Part shown: piece by piece, positions 49,303 to 58,147 of the stretch | Numbering within the stretch: position 1 is the stretch's first letter | Layout: every line of letters starts with the position of its first letter | Assembly (NCBI GenBank): GCA_023390815.1 | Contig: JAEWCC010000017.1 | Span: forward strand, 62,001-126,000 | Direction of reading: 5' to 3' | DNA from: Bacillota bacterium | GTDB lineage: Bacteria > Bacillota > Clostridia > Christensenellales > SZUA-584 | DNA: 64,000 nt | Translations under genes and position numbers: made by a program | Notes under the pieces: generated by a model | What the model was told of the DNA's origin: nothing | Database searches by the model: none | Seen by the model: only the letters and a program-made list of their open reading frames with translations

Positions 49303-51141
49303 TCAACTGATTTTGACGAAGAAGATGTGCCCGCTTCGCGAGCCGACCACGAGGGTGTTGCCGTAAATCGCGGGCGTTGCCTCAAAGTTGTTGCCGCTCT
49401 CCACTTGAGTCGCTTCGTTGATGTTGAGCACGTCGGTTTCAGTATACGTATTGCCGTCCACGCGCAGCAGTGCGATGTCGCTCGTGTAGTCGCACTGCAC
49501 GATGTAGCCGATCGTCTTACCGTTCGCGTCTGTCTTATCGGAGTATACGGCGACGGGTGAGGAGGGCGACCAGTTGGCGGTATTCATGTCGTATTTCCAG
49601 ACGACCGCGCCCGTTTCCGTGTCGAATGCGATGAGTTCGCTTTTTACGGAATCACCTTCGACGATAACGGTCGCGTTGTAGATCACGAGTCCTTCCAGCG
49701 TGGTGCCTTCGCGGCCCAGAACGGGGGCGGACAGTATACCGCCGTCGACGTTACTGCTGGAGTCCGCCGTGAAGGGAACCTCCCAGAGCACCTTACCGGT
49801 CATGGCGTCGATCTTGCGCGCGTAGCACGGGCCGTTGCCCGGCTCCGTATTCGCCACATCGTCGTCGTATTCGCTGCCGGTATAGAGGTATACCTTCTGC
49901 TCCGTGGGGACTTCTTCGAGCACCATGGTCACGTCGCTGTCGTTGCCCACATCAATGGCGTATACGGCTTGCATCGTGTTGAGGTCCACACACTGCAGAA
50001 TCCCGGCGTTGTCCGTAAAGAAGAGGTAGTTGCGCCACGCCACCGCGGAGTCTTCAATGCCCCAGCGCCCACCTTTTTCGGTCTCGCGCGAAACGTTGGC
50101 GGGAGAAGTATAGCGGTATTTCACTGCGGCGGGGTTGTAGTCCATCGTCACGCTGCCGGTCGTAGCGTCGTAGTCGCTGTTGAGTTTGAACGTATAGAGT
50201 ACGCCGTTTTCGCCGGGCCAGATCAGCGTATCGGTTTCTGCGTCCACGAGCGGGCTGGAGTCGTACGCCTGCCAGTAGCGATACGCGAACGGATCCTCCG
50301 AGGCATAACCGCTCTCCATGAGCTTCTTGCCGTCGATGAGGCTGAAGGCGCGCATGTACATGTTTGCGCAGTGGTTATCATCCCCGTCGGATTGCAGACC
50401 CTGTCCTACGTAGATGATGGGATAGCCACGCGGGTCGATACTCGCCGTGCCCTTCGTGGGTGCGCCGATTTCGATATAGTCACGCGTCTTGTCGCCTGTT
50501 TCAAGGTCCATGAAATAGATGCGGCCGTCCAGCGTACAGAGGATGACCTCGGTGAAGTTTTCCTTGGTGCGGAATGGGTCGTACAGCGACGTCATTTTTT
50601 CGCGTAGTTCTGCGGGCCACTTGACGATCAGCGGCTGCCCTGTCCACCCGGAACCGCCCCAGTTACCGATGTACGTGGTATCCTTGGCACGCATGAAAGA
50701 AAGGGTCTCGTCATTGATCGTGGCCGTGCCCCAGCTGGAGATATTGCGGTAATTGTTGCCGCGGAATGTGATCAGCCCTTCAAGCGCGGTATATTCATCG
50801 CCCGCGCCGAAGGTGATCGGCTCGGGGCGCGAATAGGACGACACTTCGCTGTCGCCGTCCATAACGCCCGTCGTAAAGCCCAGTGTGCCAAGGTCTGTCT
50901 CGCCCTGAATCGGGGAAGGCTTGAGGCCCGGCGCGAGCGAAGGCTCGGGCGAGGGGGTCGGTTCGGCTGAGGCGGTCGTGCCGGGCGTACCCGAGGGGGT
51001 GCCGTCGTGCGGTTTACTCAGCAATTGAACGAGCAAATATATACCCGCCGCAAGGGCGAGCGCAATGACTGCGATAATAACGATCAGCCTGAGGCGGCCG
51101 CTGCGGCGTCTTCTGCGCGTAGAATAATACTTCCTTTTCAT
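49303..51141 (-). CDS. Membrane-anchored PQQ-like beta-propeller protein (copy B)
   Basis: 612 residues: a basic N-terminus (KYYSTRRRRRSGR), a membrane anchor (about 18-38), a Pro/Ser/Thr linker (about 45-75), then an extracytoplasmic beta-propeller with PQQ-type blades. Characteristic strings shared with the next gene: ITFRGNNYRN, TGQPLIVKWP, SIDPRGYPI, VAWRNYLFFTDNAGILQCVD, and the end IFFVKIS. No cofactor ligand is evident, so the fold may serve as a scaffold. ATG 51141 has AAAGGA upstream. It is the downstream member of a tandem pair, each with its own terminator. Confidence 0.85.
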   Translation of the reverse strand: MKRKYYSTRRRRRSGRLRLIVIIAVIALALAAGIYLLVQLLSKPHDGTPSGTPGTTASAEPTPSPEPSLAPGLKPSPIQGETDLGTLGFTTGVMDGDSEVSSYSRPEPITFGAGDEYTALEGLITFRGNNYRNISSWGTATINDETLSFMRAKDTTYIGNWGGSGWTGQPLIVKWPAELREKMTSLYDPFRTKENFTEVILCTLDGRIYFMDLETGDKTRDYIEIGAPTKGTASIDPRGYPIIYVGQGLQSDGDDNHCANMYMRAFSLIDGKKLMESGYASEDPFAYRYWQAYDSSPLVDAETDTLIWPGENGVLYTFKLNSDYDATTGSVTMDYNPAAVKYRYTSPANVSRETEKGGRWGIEDSAVAWRNYLFFTDNAGILQCVDLNTMQAVYAIDVGNDSDVTMVLEEVPTEQKVYLYTGSEYDDDVANTEPGNGPCYARKIDAMTGKVLWEVPFTADSSSNVDGGILSAPVLGREGTTLEGLVIYNATVIVEGDSVKSELIAFDTETGAVVWKYDMNTANWSPSSPVAVYSDKTDANGKTIGYIVQCDYTSDIALLRVDGNTYTETDVLNINEATQVESGNNFEATPAIYGNTLVVGSRSGHIFFVKIS

Positions 51142-51251
51142 ATTGGTCCTTTCAGATTGTTTCCACCAACCGATAAAATATATCACTCAAAGGAAAAAAT
51201 CGACGCGATTTAATCTGAGTCGGGTGAAGTGTTTTTTTAGCGTCTTAGGAA

Positions 51252-51279
51252 AAAGCCCGAAGCAGGCGCTCCGGGCTTT
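51252..51279 (-). terminator. Terminator of the second beta-propeller gene
   Basis: AAAGCCCG (51252-51259) pairs with CGGGCTTT (51272-51279); on the minus strand TTTTTCC follows. Confidence 0.7.
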
Positions 51280-51288
51280 CTGCATTTG

Positions 51289-53163
51289 CTACGATATTTT
51301 GATAAAGAAGATATTTCGGCTTCGGGACCCGACGACGATCATGTTGTCGTAAACCACCGGCGTTGCTTCAAAGTTATTTTGCTCAAGCACCTTGCCCTCG
51401 CTATCCTTTACCTTGAGTTCAAGTTTGTAAACCTCTTCGCACGATTGGCCGTTTACCTTGATCAGCGCCACATCGCCGTTTCGGTCGCACTGGATGATAT
51501 ACCCCTGACCGTCTGCCGTGTAGACCGGTGTCGGAGAGGAGGGCGACCATCCGGTCACGTCCATGTCGTAGCTCCAAACCTCGCTGCCGGTGTTCTTATC
51601 GAGAGCGACCAGCCGGCTTGTCGTGGAGTTATCCTTGACCTCCGCCGTGACGTTGTAGATGATGAGCCCTTCCATGCTCGTGCCAACTCGTCCGAATACG
51701 GGGGAGGCGAGTATGCCGCCGTCAACGGCGGTGTTGCTCGAATCCACCGAGTAGGGTACCTCCCAGAGGATCTCTCCGGTGAGCCCGTTGATCTTATACG
51801 CGTAGCAGGTGCCCCTGCCGGGCTCCGCATTGGCAACATCGTCGTCATACTCGCAGGCCGCATACAGGTAGAAGGTATTGTTCAGCGGGTCCTCCTCCAG
51901 TATCATGGAGACGTCGCTGTCGTTGCGCAGATCGTTGACATATACGGGCTGCATGGTGTTGATATCGACACACTGCAGCACGCCCGCGTTGTCGGTGAAT
52001 ATGATGTAGTTACGCCACGCCACAATCGAGTCTTCCGTGCCCCATCTGCCGCCCGAGCCCGATTCCCTCATGGTGTTCATGGGGGAGGTATACCGGTACT
52101 TTACGATCGGATCAGGGTTCATGGATACCGTACCGGCGGCCGCATCGTACGAGGTATTGAGCTTTATCGTATAGATCACGCCGTTTTCGCCGGGCTGGAT
52201 CAGCGTATCCGTTTCCGCGCTGATCAGCGGGCTCGAGTCGAACGCCTGCCACTTTCTGTAGGCGAACGGGTCGGCTGAGTCGTAACCCCACTTGTGAAGA
52301 AGCGTACCGTCGATCAGGCTGAACGCCCTGAAAAACATATGGTCGTCCGTCGTTCCGCCCGTCGGGCCGACGCCCTGTCCCGCATAGAGGATGGGATAAC
52401 CGCGCGGGTCAATGCTGGGCGATCCTTTGATCGGAGCGCCGACTTTAATCGGGTCTCTGGTCTTTTCGCCCGTTTCAAGCTCTTCAAAATAGATGTTGCC
52501 GTCGAGCGTTGCGATGATAACCTCCGTGAAGCCTTCCTTGTTCCTGAAAGCATCGTACAGGGACGTCATCTTGGAGCGCACGTCGTCTGGCCACTTTACG
52601 ACGAGCGGCTGCCCTGTCCAGGCGACGCCTCCCCAGGTGCCGATTGCGCCGTTCTGCTTCGTGTTGATTACCTTCAGCTGTTCTTCCGTAATCTCTGCCG
52701 TACCCCAGCTGGCCAGGTTCCGGTAATTGTTGCCGCGGAACGTGGTGACTCCCTCAAGTTCGGTATAATTGTCGCCCGAACCGAAGTTGATCGCCTCAGG
52801 ACGCGTATAGGAGTCCACCTTCTGATCTCCGACCATGATTTCCGTTTTAAACTGGAACGTGGCCGGATCGGTCTTGCCCTCAATCGCCTTGGGTACAAGG
52901 TCAGCCGAAAGCGACGGTGCCGGTGTCGGCGTGGGTTCCACCGTAGCCGTTGGTTCATCACTGGGTATCGAAGAGAGATCGGGCGGGGAGAGCGTGACCG
53001 ATTCGCTCGGGGTTTCTCCTGTGCCCGGTTTTTCACTAATCGCTTTAACGATGAAAAAGATACCCACTGCGAGCGCTACCGCCAGCACGGCGATGATGAT
53101 ATAGAACCTCGCCCGAGCGGTACGACGGACCTTGCGGCGTCTCGCGTAGTAACGTTTTACCAT
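51289..53163 (-). CDS. Membrane-anchored PQQ-like beta-propeller protein (copy A)
   Basis: 624-residue paralogue of the next gene downstream, with the same plan: basic N-terminus, anchor (about 20-42), Pro/Ser/Thr linker (about 50-85), then propeller blades. It shares FRGNNYRN, GQPLVVKWP, SIDPRGYPI, AWRNYIIFTDNAGVLQCVD and NIFFIKIS. ATG 53163 has GGAGAATG upstream. The two copies are clearly homologous along their length. Function unknown; probably surface exposed. Confidence 0.85.
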   Translation of the reverse strand: MVKRYYARRRKVRRTARARFYIIIAVLAVALAVGIFFIVKAISEKPGTGETPSESVTLSPPDLSSIPSDEPTATVEPTPTPAPSLSADLVPKAIEGKTDPATFQFKTEIMVGDQKVDSYTRPEAINFGSGDNYTELEGVTTFRGNNYRNLASWGTAEITEEQLKVINTKQNGAIGTWGGVAWTGQPLVVKWPDDVRSKMTSLYDAFRNKEGFTEVIIATLDGNIYFEELETGEKTRDPIKVGAPIKGSPSIDPRGYPILYAGQGVGPTGGTTDDHMFFRAFSLIDGTLLHKWGYDSADPFAYRKWQAFDSSPLISAETDTLIQPGENGVIYTIKLNTSYDAAAGTVSMNPDPIVKYRYTSPMNTMRESGSGGRWGTEDSIVAWRNYIIFTDNAGVLQCVDINTMQPVYVNDLRNDSDVSMILEEDPLNNTFYLYAACEYDDDVANAEPGRGTCYAYKINGLTGEILWEVPYSVDSSNTAVDGGILASPVFGRVGTSMEGLIIYNVTAEVKDNSTTSRLVALDKNTGSEVWSYDMDVTGWSPSSPTPVYTADGQGYIIQCDRNGDVALIKVNGQSCEEVYKLELKVKDSEGKVLEQNNFEATPVVYDNMIVVGSRSRNIFFIKIS

Positions 53164-53253
53164 TAGAATTCATTCTCCAAAATCGTTTATTCCACCACAC
53201 TGCGCCTCATTATACTATAAAAGGCACCTTTTTTACAATGACTAATGTCTTTT

Positions 53254-54540
53254 TCAGCCTTCAAAGACCGCATATACCGCTTCCTCTGTGGTATATGGAC
53301 CAATTTCCGCGATAAACGTGTCGACATCATCATACTCATAGTAATGCTTTGGATAGAGCTGCGTGACACGGTCGTCGGGTGCGAACAGCGCGTAATCGCC
53401 AACGTTGTCCATACAGTACGCAACCCCCTGCTCATCCATCTGTGCAATAATTGCCGCGACGGCGTCCTTTTGCTGCGGTGTTCCGGCTTGAAAGGCGCGT
53501 GTCATGCTGCACACGACGGGCGGAATTTGATCCGTGCCGCCGCTTAAGTTTTGCAGCGCGTATTCGAGCGCCATCATCCCCGTTTGCCGGGTGATTTCGA
53601 CCGTCTGGGCAAACTGCCCGTGCCAGACCCCCGTCAGGCCGTCCCGGGTGGCCCCGGCAGACCAGATATAGCCCAGCAGCTCGTCGCGGCCGTAATTGAC
53701 GACGGCTTGCAGCACCTCCAGCGCCGCGGCGTCATCCAATGCCGCAATGCCAGTAAGTTCGCCCGCGCGGTAGGCTTTCATAACGTTGACCGCCGCGTGA
53801 TACGCGGTATCGCCTTCGGTGGTAATACTGCACACCACTTGAATGTCGGGGTATGCGGACAGCGCGCGGCGCAGTCCGGCGGAGCGCAGGATCGAGGCCG
53901 GGTCGCTCACAGGGCCTGTGATTTCGCCGATATTGCCCCGGGGTTCGCCGTTCTTCTGTGTCAGGATATCCGCGATGGAGAGCCCTGTAAGGATGCCGAT
54001 AAGGTAATCATCCTGCTCCATGCTGCAAATGTAACTGCCCCGTCCGGGCGTACCCGCGCGGCAGCCCATCGTGATGTAGGGGATTTTGTTTTGATTGCAC
54101 AGCGCACCGATTTCGCTGCGGTCGCCGTCGGCGGCGATGATCATGAAACTGACGCCGGAGTTGATGAGGCTTTGCGCAGCGCCAAGCTGGGCAGCCGGGC
54201 TGTCATACGGCTGCACGTCAATCACAACGCCGAAGGAGTCCGCATACTGTAAAATCATGTCTTCAAGCGCAGCGTGCAGGGCCGCATCCTTGAAAGCCCC
54301 GCCGGTGATCATACCGATGCGGTAAGCCTGCGTGGGCTGTACGCCTGCCTCATGGAGCCCCGGCGTAAAATAAGCGGGTACGTCCGTGCGCGTGACGGGG
54401 CTGGGCAAAGGTGCAGGCGTAGGCAAAAGGGTGGGCGTTAAGGCAACCGGTGTGCCGGCGGGTCCGTTTTCACCGCTCGAACAACCGGAGCACATGATCG
54501 CCATCAGCAGGGCGATGAGCAGGGCAATGCTGCGTTTCAT
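53254..54540 (-). CDS. Periplasmic-binding-protein-like lipoprotein (type 1 fold)
   Basis: 428 residues with a lipoprotein signal (ALLMAIMCSGCSSG; Cys near residue 20), a Pro/Thr-rich linker, then a type 1 periplasmic-binding fold as in sugar ABC transporter receptors: RIGMITGGAFKDAALHAA, ASDGV-type FMIIAADGD, YITMGCRAG and a late DDAAALEVLQAVV. No permease or ATPase adjoins it, so it may be an orphan receptor. ATG 54540 has GGAGG upstream. Confidence 0.82.
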   Translation of the reverse strand: MKRSIALLIALLMAIMCSGCSSGENGPAGTPVALTPTLLPTPAPLPSPVTRTDVPAYFTPGLHEAGVQPTQAYRIGMITGGAFKDAALHAALEDMILQYADSFGVVIDVQPYDSPAAQLGAAQSLINSGVSFMIIAADGDRSEIGALCNQNKIPYITMGCRAGTPGRGSYICSMEQDDYLIGILTGLSIADILTQKNGEPRGNIGEITGPVSDPASILRSAGLRRALSAYPDIQVVCSITTEGDTAYHAAVNVMKAYRAGELTGIAALDDAAALEVLQAVVNYGRDELLGYIWSAGATRDGLTGVWHGQFAQTVEITRQTGMMALEYALQNLSGGTDQIPPVVCSMTRAFQAGTPQQKDAVAAIIAQMDEQGVAYCMDNVGDYALFAPDDRVTQLYPKHYYEYDDVDTFIAEIGPYTTEEAVYAVFEG

Positions 54541-54622
54541 ACAATTCCTCCAGGGCATGCTGCGTGTGGCTAATAATACCATAGGACTGGGACAACGCGC
54601 AACCTCACCAAAAACGCGCTTT

Positions 54623-54694
54623 TTGGATATCCTTGCGTGATTGTGATATAATACCTAATCGAGTCCTAAGCCGCGGCTTAGGAAAAAAGGACTC
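54623..54694 (+). promoter_or_regulatory. cinA promoter and 20-bp palindrome
   Basis: A -10 TATAAT (54647-54652) with a weak -35 (TTGGAT at 54623-54628) is followed within about 12 bp by a perfect palindrome TCCTAAGCCGCGGCTTAGGA (54664-54683). GAGTCC (54661-54666) can pair instead with GGACTC (54689-54694), so two alternative stems exist. Position in the 5' leader suggests an operator or RNA switch. It is not a known LexA or ComK box. Confidence 0.55.
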
Positions 54695-54747
54695 TGGAAT
54701 TGAAGCTGTCGGGGTACGTTACCGGGGTTCAAGAAACGGGGGATGGC

Positions 54748-56010
54748 ATGAAAGCGGAGATCATCTGTATCGGTACCGAGCTGCTGCTCGGAGATATTGT
54801 CAATACCAACGGCGCATTCCTCGCGCGGGAACTGGCGGCTCTCGGCATCGACATATACCACCAGTCCGTGGTGGGAGACAACGTTGAGCGCCTGAAGGAA
54901 AACCTCGCGCTTTCGCTGTCGCGCAGCGATATGGTCATTACCACCGGAGGCCTCGGGCCGACCTACGACGACCTGACTAAACAATCGGTGGCCGATTATT
55001 TCGGCCTTGAGATGACGATGCACGAGCCGTCGCTCCAAAAAATTGAGGCGGTGTTCGCCGGGCGTCGGCAGACTATGACGCCCAACAACCGGCTGCAGGC
55101 ACGCGTACCCCAAGGCGCAGAGGTATTTTTCAACGACGACGGCTTTGCACCCGGCATCGCGGTGGAGAAGGACGGCAAGATCGTGATCATGCTGCCCGGA
55201 CCGCCCAAAGAGATGGAGCCAATGTTTAAAACCCGCGTCGCGCCATACCTGATGGAAAAGGTTCAGGCGACGATACTCTCGCATACGCTGTTCATATTCG
55301 GCATGGGCGAGTCCATGGTGGAGGACAGGCTGCGGGATATTATGGTCAGTTCCACCAACCCCACCGTCGCGCCTTACGCCAAGCAGGGCGAGGTACAGGT
55401 ACGGGTAAGTGCGAAGGCGCACAGCGCGGATGAAGCCGAAGCGATGATGCGCCCGGTGGTGGAGGAGATTAAAAAGCGGCTTGGCGAAGTGGTGTATGGC
55501 GTGGACGTGGGCAGCCTGCAAAACGCCGCCGTGTTGGCGCTGAAGGAAAGGAAGCTGACCGTGGCGACGGCGGAGAGCTGCACGGGAGGAGGTGTGTCGC
55601 ACGCTCTTACCGAGATTTCCGGTGCTTCGGGGGTGTTTGGCTGCGGCATATGCTCCTACGCCAATGAGATTAAGGTAAAGCTGCTGGGTGTGAAGCCGGA
55701 GACGCTGGAGCGGTACGGCGCGGTCTCGGAGCAGACCGCCCGGGAAATGGCACAGGGCGTACGCATGGCCTCTGGCGCGGACATCGGCATTGGCATAACG
55801 GGCATCGCAGGGCCGGAGGGCGGTACGGCGGAAAAACCGGTGGGGTTGGTGTATATCGCGGTGGACAGTGACGCCTGCAGCGAAGTGAAGGAACTAAAGC
55901 TTTCCCGCGGGCATAAAAACGAACGCGAATTCATACGCGGCTCCGCCGTTATGAACGCGCTCAGCCTGATCCGCTCCGCGGCATTGAAAGCGTGGCCTCC
56001 CTGCTTTTAG
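54748..56010 (+). CDS. cinA: CinA: competence/damage-inducible protein, NMN deamidase
   Basis: 420 residues. The N-terminal MoaB-like (COG1058) domain opens IICIGTELLLGDIVNTNG and includes TTGGLGPTYDDLTK; it has ADP-ribose pyrophosphatase activity in some members. The C-terminal PncC domain carries TAESCTGGGVSHALTEISGAS and GITGIAGPEGGTAEKPVG, the NMN amidohydrolase signatures. Thus it recycles nicotinamide mononucleotide from DNA-ligase activity. ATG 54748 is preferred, with GGGGGATGGC upstream; a TTG 48 bp earlier is possible. Single gene with terminator. Confidence 0.95.
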   Translation: MKAEIICIGTELLLGDIVNTNGAFLARELAALGIDIYHQSVVGDNVERLKENLALSLSRSDMVITTGGLGPTYDDLTKQSVADYFGLEMTMHEPSLQKIEAVFAGRRQTMTPNNRLQARVPQGAEVFFNDDGFAPGIAVEKDGKIVIMLPGPPKEMEPMFKTRVAPYLMEKVQATILSHTLFIFGMGESMVEDRLRDIMVSSTNPTVAPYAKQGEVQVRVSAKAHSADEAEAMMRPVVEEIKKRLGEVVYGVDVGSLQNAAVLALKERKLTVATAESCTGGGVSHALTEISGASGVFGCGICSYANEIKVKLLGVKPETLERYGAVSEQTAREMAQGVRMASGADIGIGITGIAGPEGGTAEKPVGLVYIAVDSDACSEVKELKLSRGHKNEREFIRGSAVMNALSLIRSAALKAWPPCF

Positions 56011-56032
56011 TGGGGTAAACAAAAGAAATTTA

Positions 56033-56061
56033 AGGGGCCGCCGATGGCAGCCCCTGTTTTT
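56033..56061 (+). terminator. Terminator between cinA and the zinc-ribbon gene
   Basis: AGGGGC and GCCCCT pair around an inner GCC/GGC stem, followed by TGTTTTT. It lies between converging genes and can serve both. Confidence 0.6.
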
Positions 56062-56064
56062 ACG

Positions 56065-56925
56065 CTATTGTCTTGTGCCGCACTTGCCGCAGAACGCCGC
56101 GCCGGGAGGCAGCTCTGCGCCGCAGTTCTTGCAGGCTACGGCTGAGGGCGCAGGCTCTACCACGACAGGCTCGCTCATAACGGGCTCGCTTGCTGCAGGC
56201 GGAGCCATTACAGGCTCTGCGGGAGCCGGTTCAGGCGGGGCAGCCGGGGGTGCGTATTGCGGTGCAGCCGGAGCCGCGTACTGAGGCGCAGCGGGGGGCG
56301 CATATTGCGGAGCCACCGGAGGCGCGTACTGCGGCGCATATTGCGGCGCATACTGAGGCGCAGCGGGAGGCGCGTACTGCGGAGCCGCCGGAGGTGCATA
56401 TTGGGCCGGGCCGGGGTTGGGCGCGCCGCACTGCGGGCAGAAAGCTGCGGACGCGGGGATAAAACCTCCGCACCTTGGGCAGGCAATGCCGGATGCGGAC
56501 CTTGCCGCAGAAGCCGCGCGCATTTCGCGGAATTTCTCGGCCTTAATGAATACGATTACGGCCAGCGCGCCAAAAGCGAGAAAGTAGAAAAGCGTTTCGA
56601 ACGAGAAAATCCCTAAACCATACAGCATGAAGGATCCCGCAAGAGAGAGTATCCATGCGAGTAAGCTCAATACTGCGATCGCGGCGCTGGTGATGACGAG
56701 CGTCATCATATCATCCTGGATGACTGTCAGCAGCAACCCTGCAAGCATCAGAACGGTGCCAAGGCAGACAAAGAAGCTGGAAAGCACCCAAAAGAAGGAA
56801 CCGAGAACGAAGAGCAGTCCGCCACCTGCAAATATAAAAATGTAAGCGGACAGCAGGAATTTTAAAACCGGAACCGTGTTGAAGTATTCTTTCACCGAAG
56901 CGAGGAAACTTTTATACGGGGACAT
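56065..56925 (-). CDS. Membrane protein with two zinc ribbons and Pro/Ala/Tyr-rich repeats
   Basis: 286 residues: four hydrophobic segments in residues 20-130, a zinc ribbon (CPRCGGFIPASAAFCPQCG, about residues 148-167), a repeat tract of PQYAPPAA units (about 175-225), an acidic Pro/Val tract, and a second zinc ribbon at the C-terminus (CKNCGAELPPGAAFCGKCG). The repeat tract is made of near-identical DNA units of 24-27 bp. Such proteins are common in Clostridia; function unknown. ATG 56925 has AAGGAGG upstream. Confidence 0.8.
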   Translation of the reverse strand: MSPYKSFLASVKEYFNTVPVLKFLLSAYIFIFAGGGLLFVLGSFFWVLSSFFVCLGTVLMLAGLLLTVIQDDMMTLVITSAAIAVLSLLAWILSLAGSFMLYGLGIFSFETLFYFLAFGALAVIVFIKAEKFREMRAASAARSASGIACPRCGGFIPASAAFCPQCGAPNPGPAQYAPPAAPQYAPPAAPQYAPQYAPQYAPPVAPQYAPPAAPQYAAPAAPQYAPPAAPPEPAPAEPVMAPPAASEPVMSEPVVVEPAPSAVACKNCGAELPPGAAFCGKCGTRQ

Positions 56926-56955
56926 GATGTACCCTCCTTTGGAATTTGAATCGGA

Positions 56956-57159
56956 ATGAGTCTATACACAATATATTACATCACAAGACAGGTTATTCGC
57001 AAGGTTTCTCATAAAAAAAGACAGTGGTACGGAATCGTTTATTCCCAATTTGTTTACTTCTTCTTCATTTTACTTTCAATATTATGCGCTATGATCTTTT
57101 TATGCAGCAGGAACAGGGTGAATAAAGCGGAAAGAACGAACAATGCCTGCCGCATCTGA
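56956..57159 (+). CDS. Possible small single-helix membrane protein
   Basis: 67 residues with a hydrophobic segment (about 28-52, YSQFVYFFFILLSILCAMIFLC) flanked by basic residues. No convincing ribosome site precedes the ATG and no homologue is known to me. Support comes from a terminator 34 bp after the stop. Otherwise the 418-bp gap 56926-57343 shows nothing. Confidence 0.3.
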   Translation: MSLYTIYYITRQVIRKVSHKKRQWYGIVYSQFVYFFFILLSILCAMIFLCSRNRVNKAERTNNACRI

Positions 57160-57192
57160 ATAAGATAACGAGACAAATTTTATATCCTTTTC

Positions 57193-57226
57193 CCAAAATA
57201 CCGGCCATCAAGCCGGTATTTTTCTT
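57193..57226 (+). terminator. Rho-independent terminator
   Basis: AAAATACCGG (57193-57202) and CCGGTATTTT (57211-57220) form a perfect 10-bp stem with an 8-nt loop, followed by TCTTTT. It could end a short transcript from 56.9 kb or act in both directions. Confidence 0.65.
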
Positions 57227-57343
57227 TTGAAATGATTCTTCACAGCCAAAAATTCATGTTCGAGGGTTTAAAATGCGGTAAAATACGGATTTTAAGCCTT
57301 AAGTGCTAGAATGCCAGTATAGAAATTAAGGGAGGAAATGACC

Positions 57344-57733
57344 ATGGCTGATATCTATACACTGAGGGAAGGCAAAAGCATTCAGGGGATCGCGGCGGCG
57401 GTCAACAGCTTTCTGACCGGTTCGGAGAACATGGAAACGCAGATCATCAATCTGGACGGCGGAGACGTCATGATCCAGGCGAGGGCACGCGGCGGTTCGT
57501 GGAAACAATGGGTCGGTATGGACAAGGCCATTACGGTCAAAATCAACAAGTTTGGCGGGAATCAGGCGGCTGTGGATATCGGCAGCGCAAAGTGGACGGA
57601 TAAAGCGGGCATCATGGCGCTGTCCATGTTCATATTGTGGCCGCTCACGGTCACATCCGGTATCGGCATGTATAAACAGGGCAAGCTGCCCGGCGAAATC
57701 AAAAACGCGGTCCTGCAGTACCTGATGCAGTAA
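57344..57733 (+). CDS. Hypothetical protein with one C-terminal membrane segment
   Basis: 129 residues. A mixed alpha/beta soluble part (residues 1-85, with ETQIINLDGGDVMIQARARGG) precedes a hydrophobic helix (about 88-108, ALSMFILWPLTVTSGIGM) and a short amphipathic end. No family recognised. ATG 57344 is chosen because GGAGG (57331-57335) is 8 bp away; ATG 57338 would be too close. Confidence 0.7.
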   Translation: MADIYTLREGKSIQGIAAAVNSFLTGSENMETQIINLDGGDVMIQARARGGSWKQWVGMDKAITVKINKFGGNQAAVDIGSAKWTDKAGIMALSMFILWPLTVTSGIGMYKQGKLPGEIKNAVLQYLMQ

Positions 57734-57882
57734 ATATCCCAATGATGCGTATGGAATATGGGCGCCGCTTTTTCGTTCGTCGTTGAGTCCTCAAAATTCT
57801 TGCCGGTCATGGCAATGGTTAGACAAATTATGCGGCATGATTTGTGTATGATCGTCACAGATCAAACACAAGGAGCCGGAAT

Positions 57883-58140
57883 ATGCAGATGCCGGAGCAT
57901 GACGCGCAGCCGCTGGAGGATATGCTGGCGAAGCTGGAGGAGATCCGCGACAAGCTGGTGCAAGTAAACGAGACCCTGGGTTACGCCGCAAGGGTGAGCG
58001 CGATAAAACGGGAGATAGTGGAGGTCGGCTGGGACGGCATACTTGCCCGATACCATCCGGACATCAACATCGATGATCCGGCGGCCGGGCCGCTGTTCGA
58101 GCTGTACCGGTTTGTTTACAATTCGATGGAACCGGTATAG
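57883..58140 (+). CDS. Small coiled-coil protein with J-domain-like HPD motif
   Basis: 85 residues: an N-terminal coiled-coil-like helix (QPLEDMLAKLEEIRDKLVQVNE), then a segment ILARYHPDINIDDPAAGPLFELYRFVYNSM that resembles the second half of a DnaJ J-domain with its HPD motif. The first J-domain helices are missing or replaced. ATG 57883 has AAGGAG upstream. It ends 7 bp before the stop of the convergent GNAT gene. Possible DnaK-interacting protein (inference). Confidence 0.65.
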   Translation: MQMPEHDAQPLEDMLAKLEEIRDKLVQVNETLGYAARVSAIKREIVEVGWDGILARYHPDINIDDPAAGPLFELYRFVYNSMEPV

Positions 58141-58147
58141 CAGTGGG

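Noticed and set aside
56250..56410. Regular short repeats that might suggest a CRISPR array
   Set aside because: The units are contiguous, 24-27 bp, without unique spacers, and encode the PQYAPPAA tract in frame.
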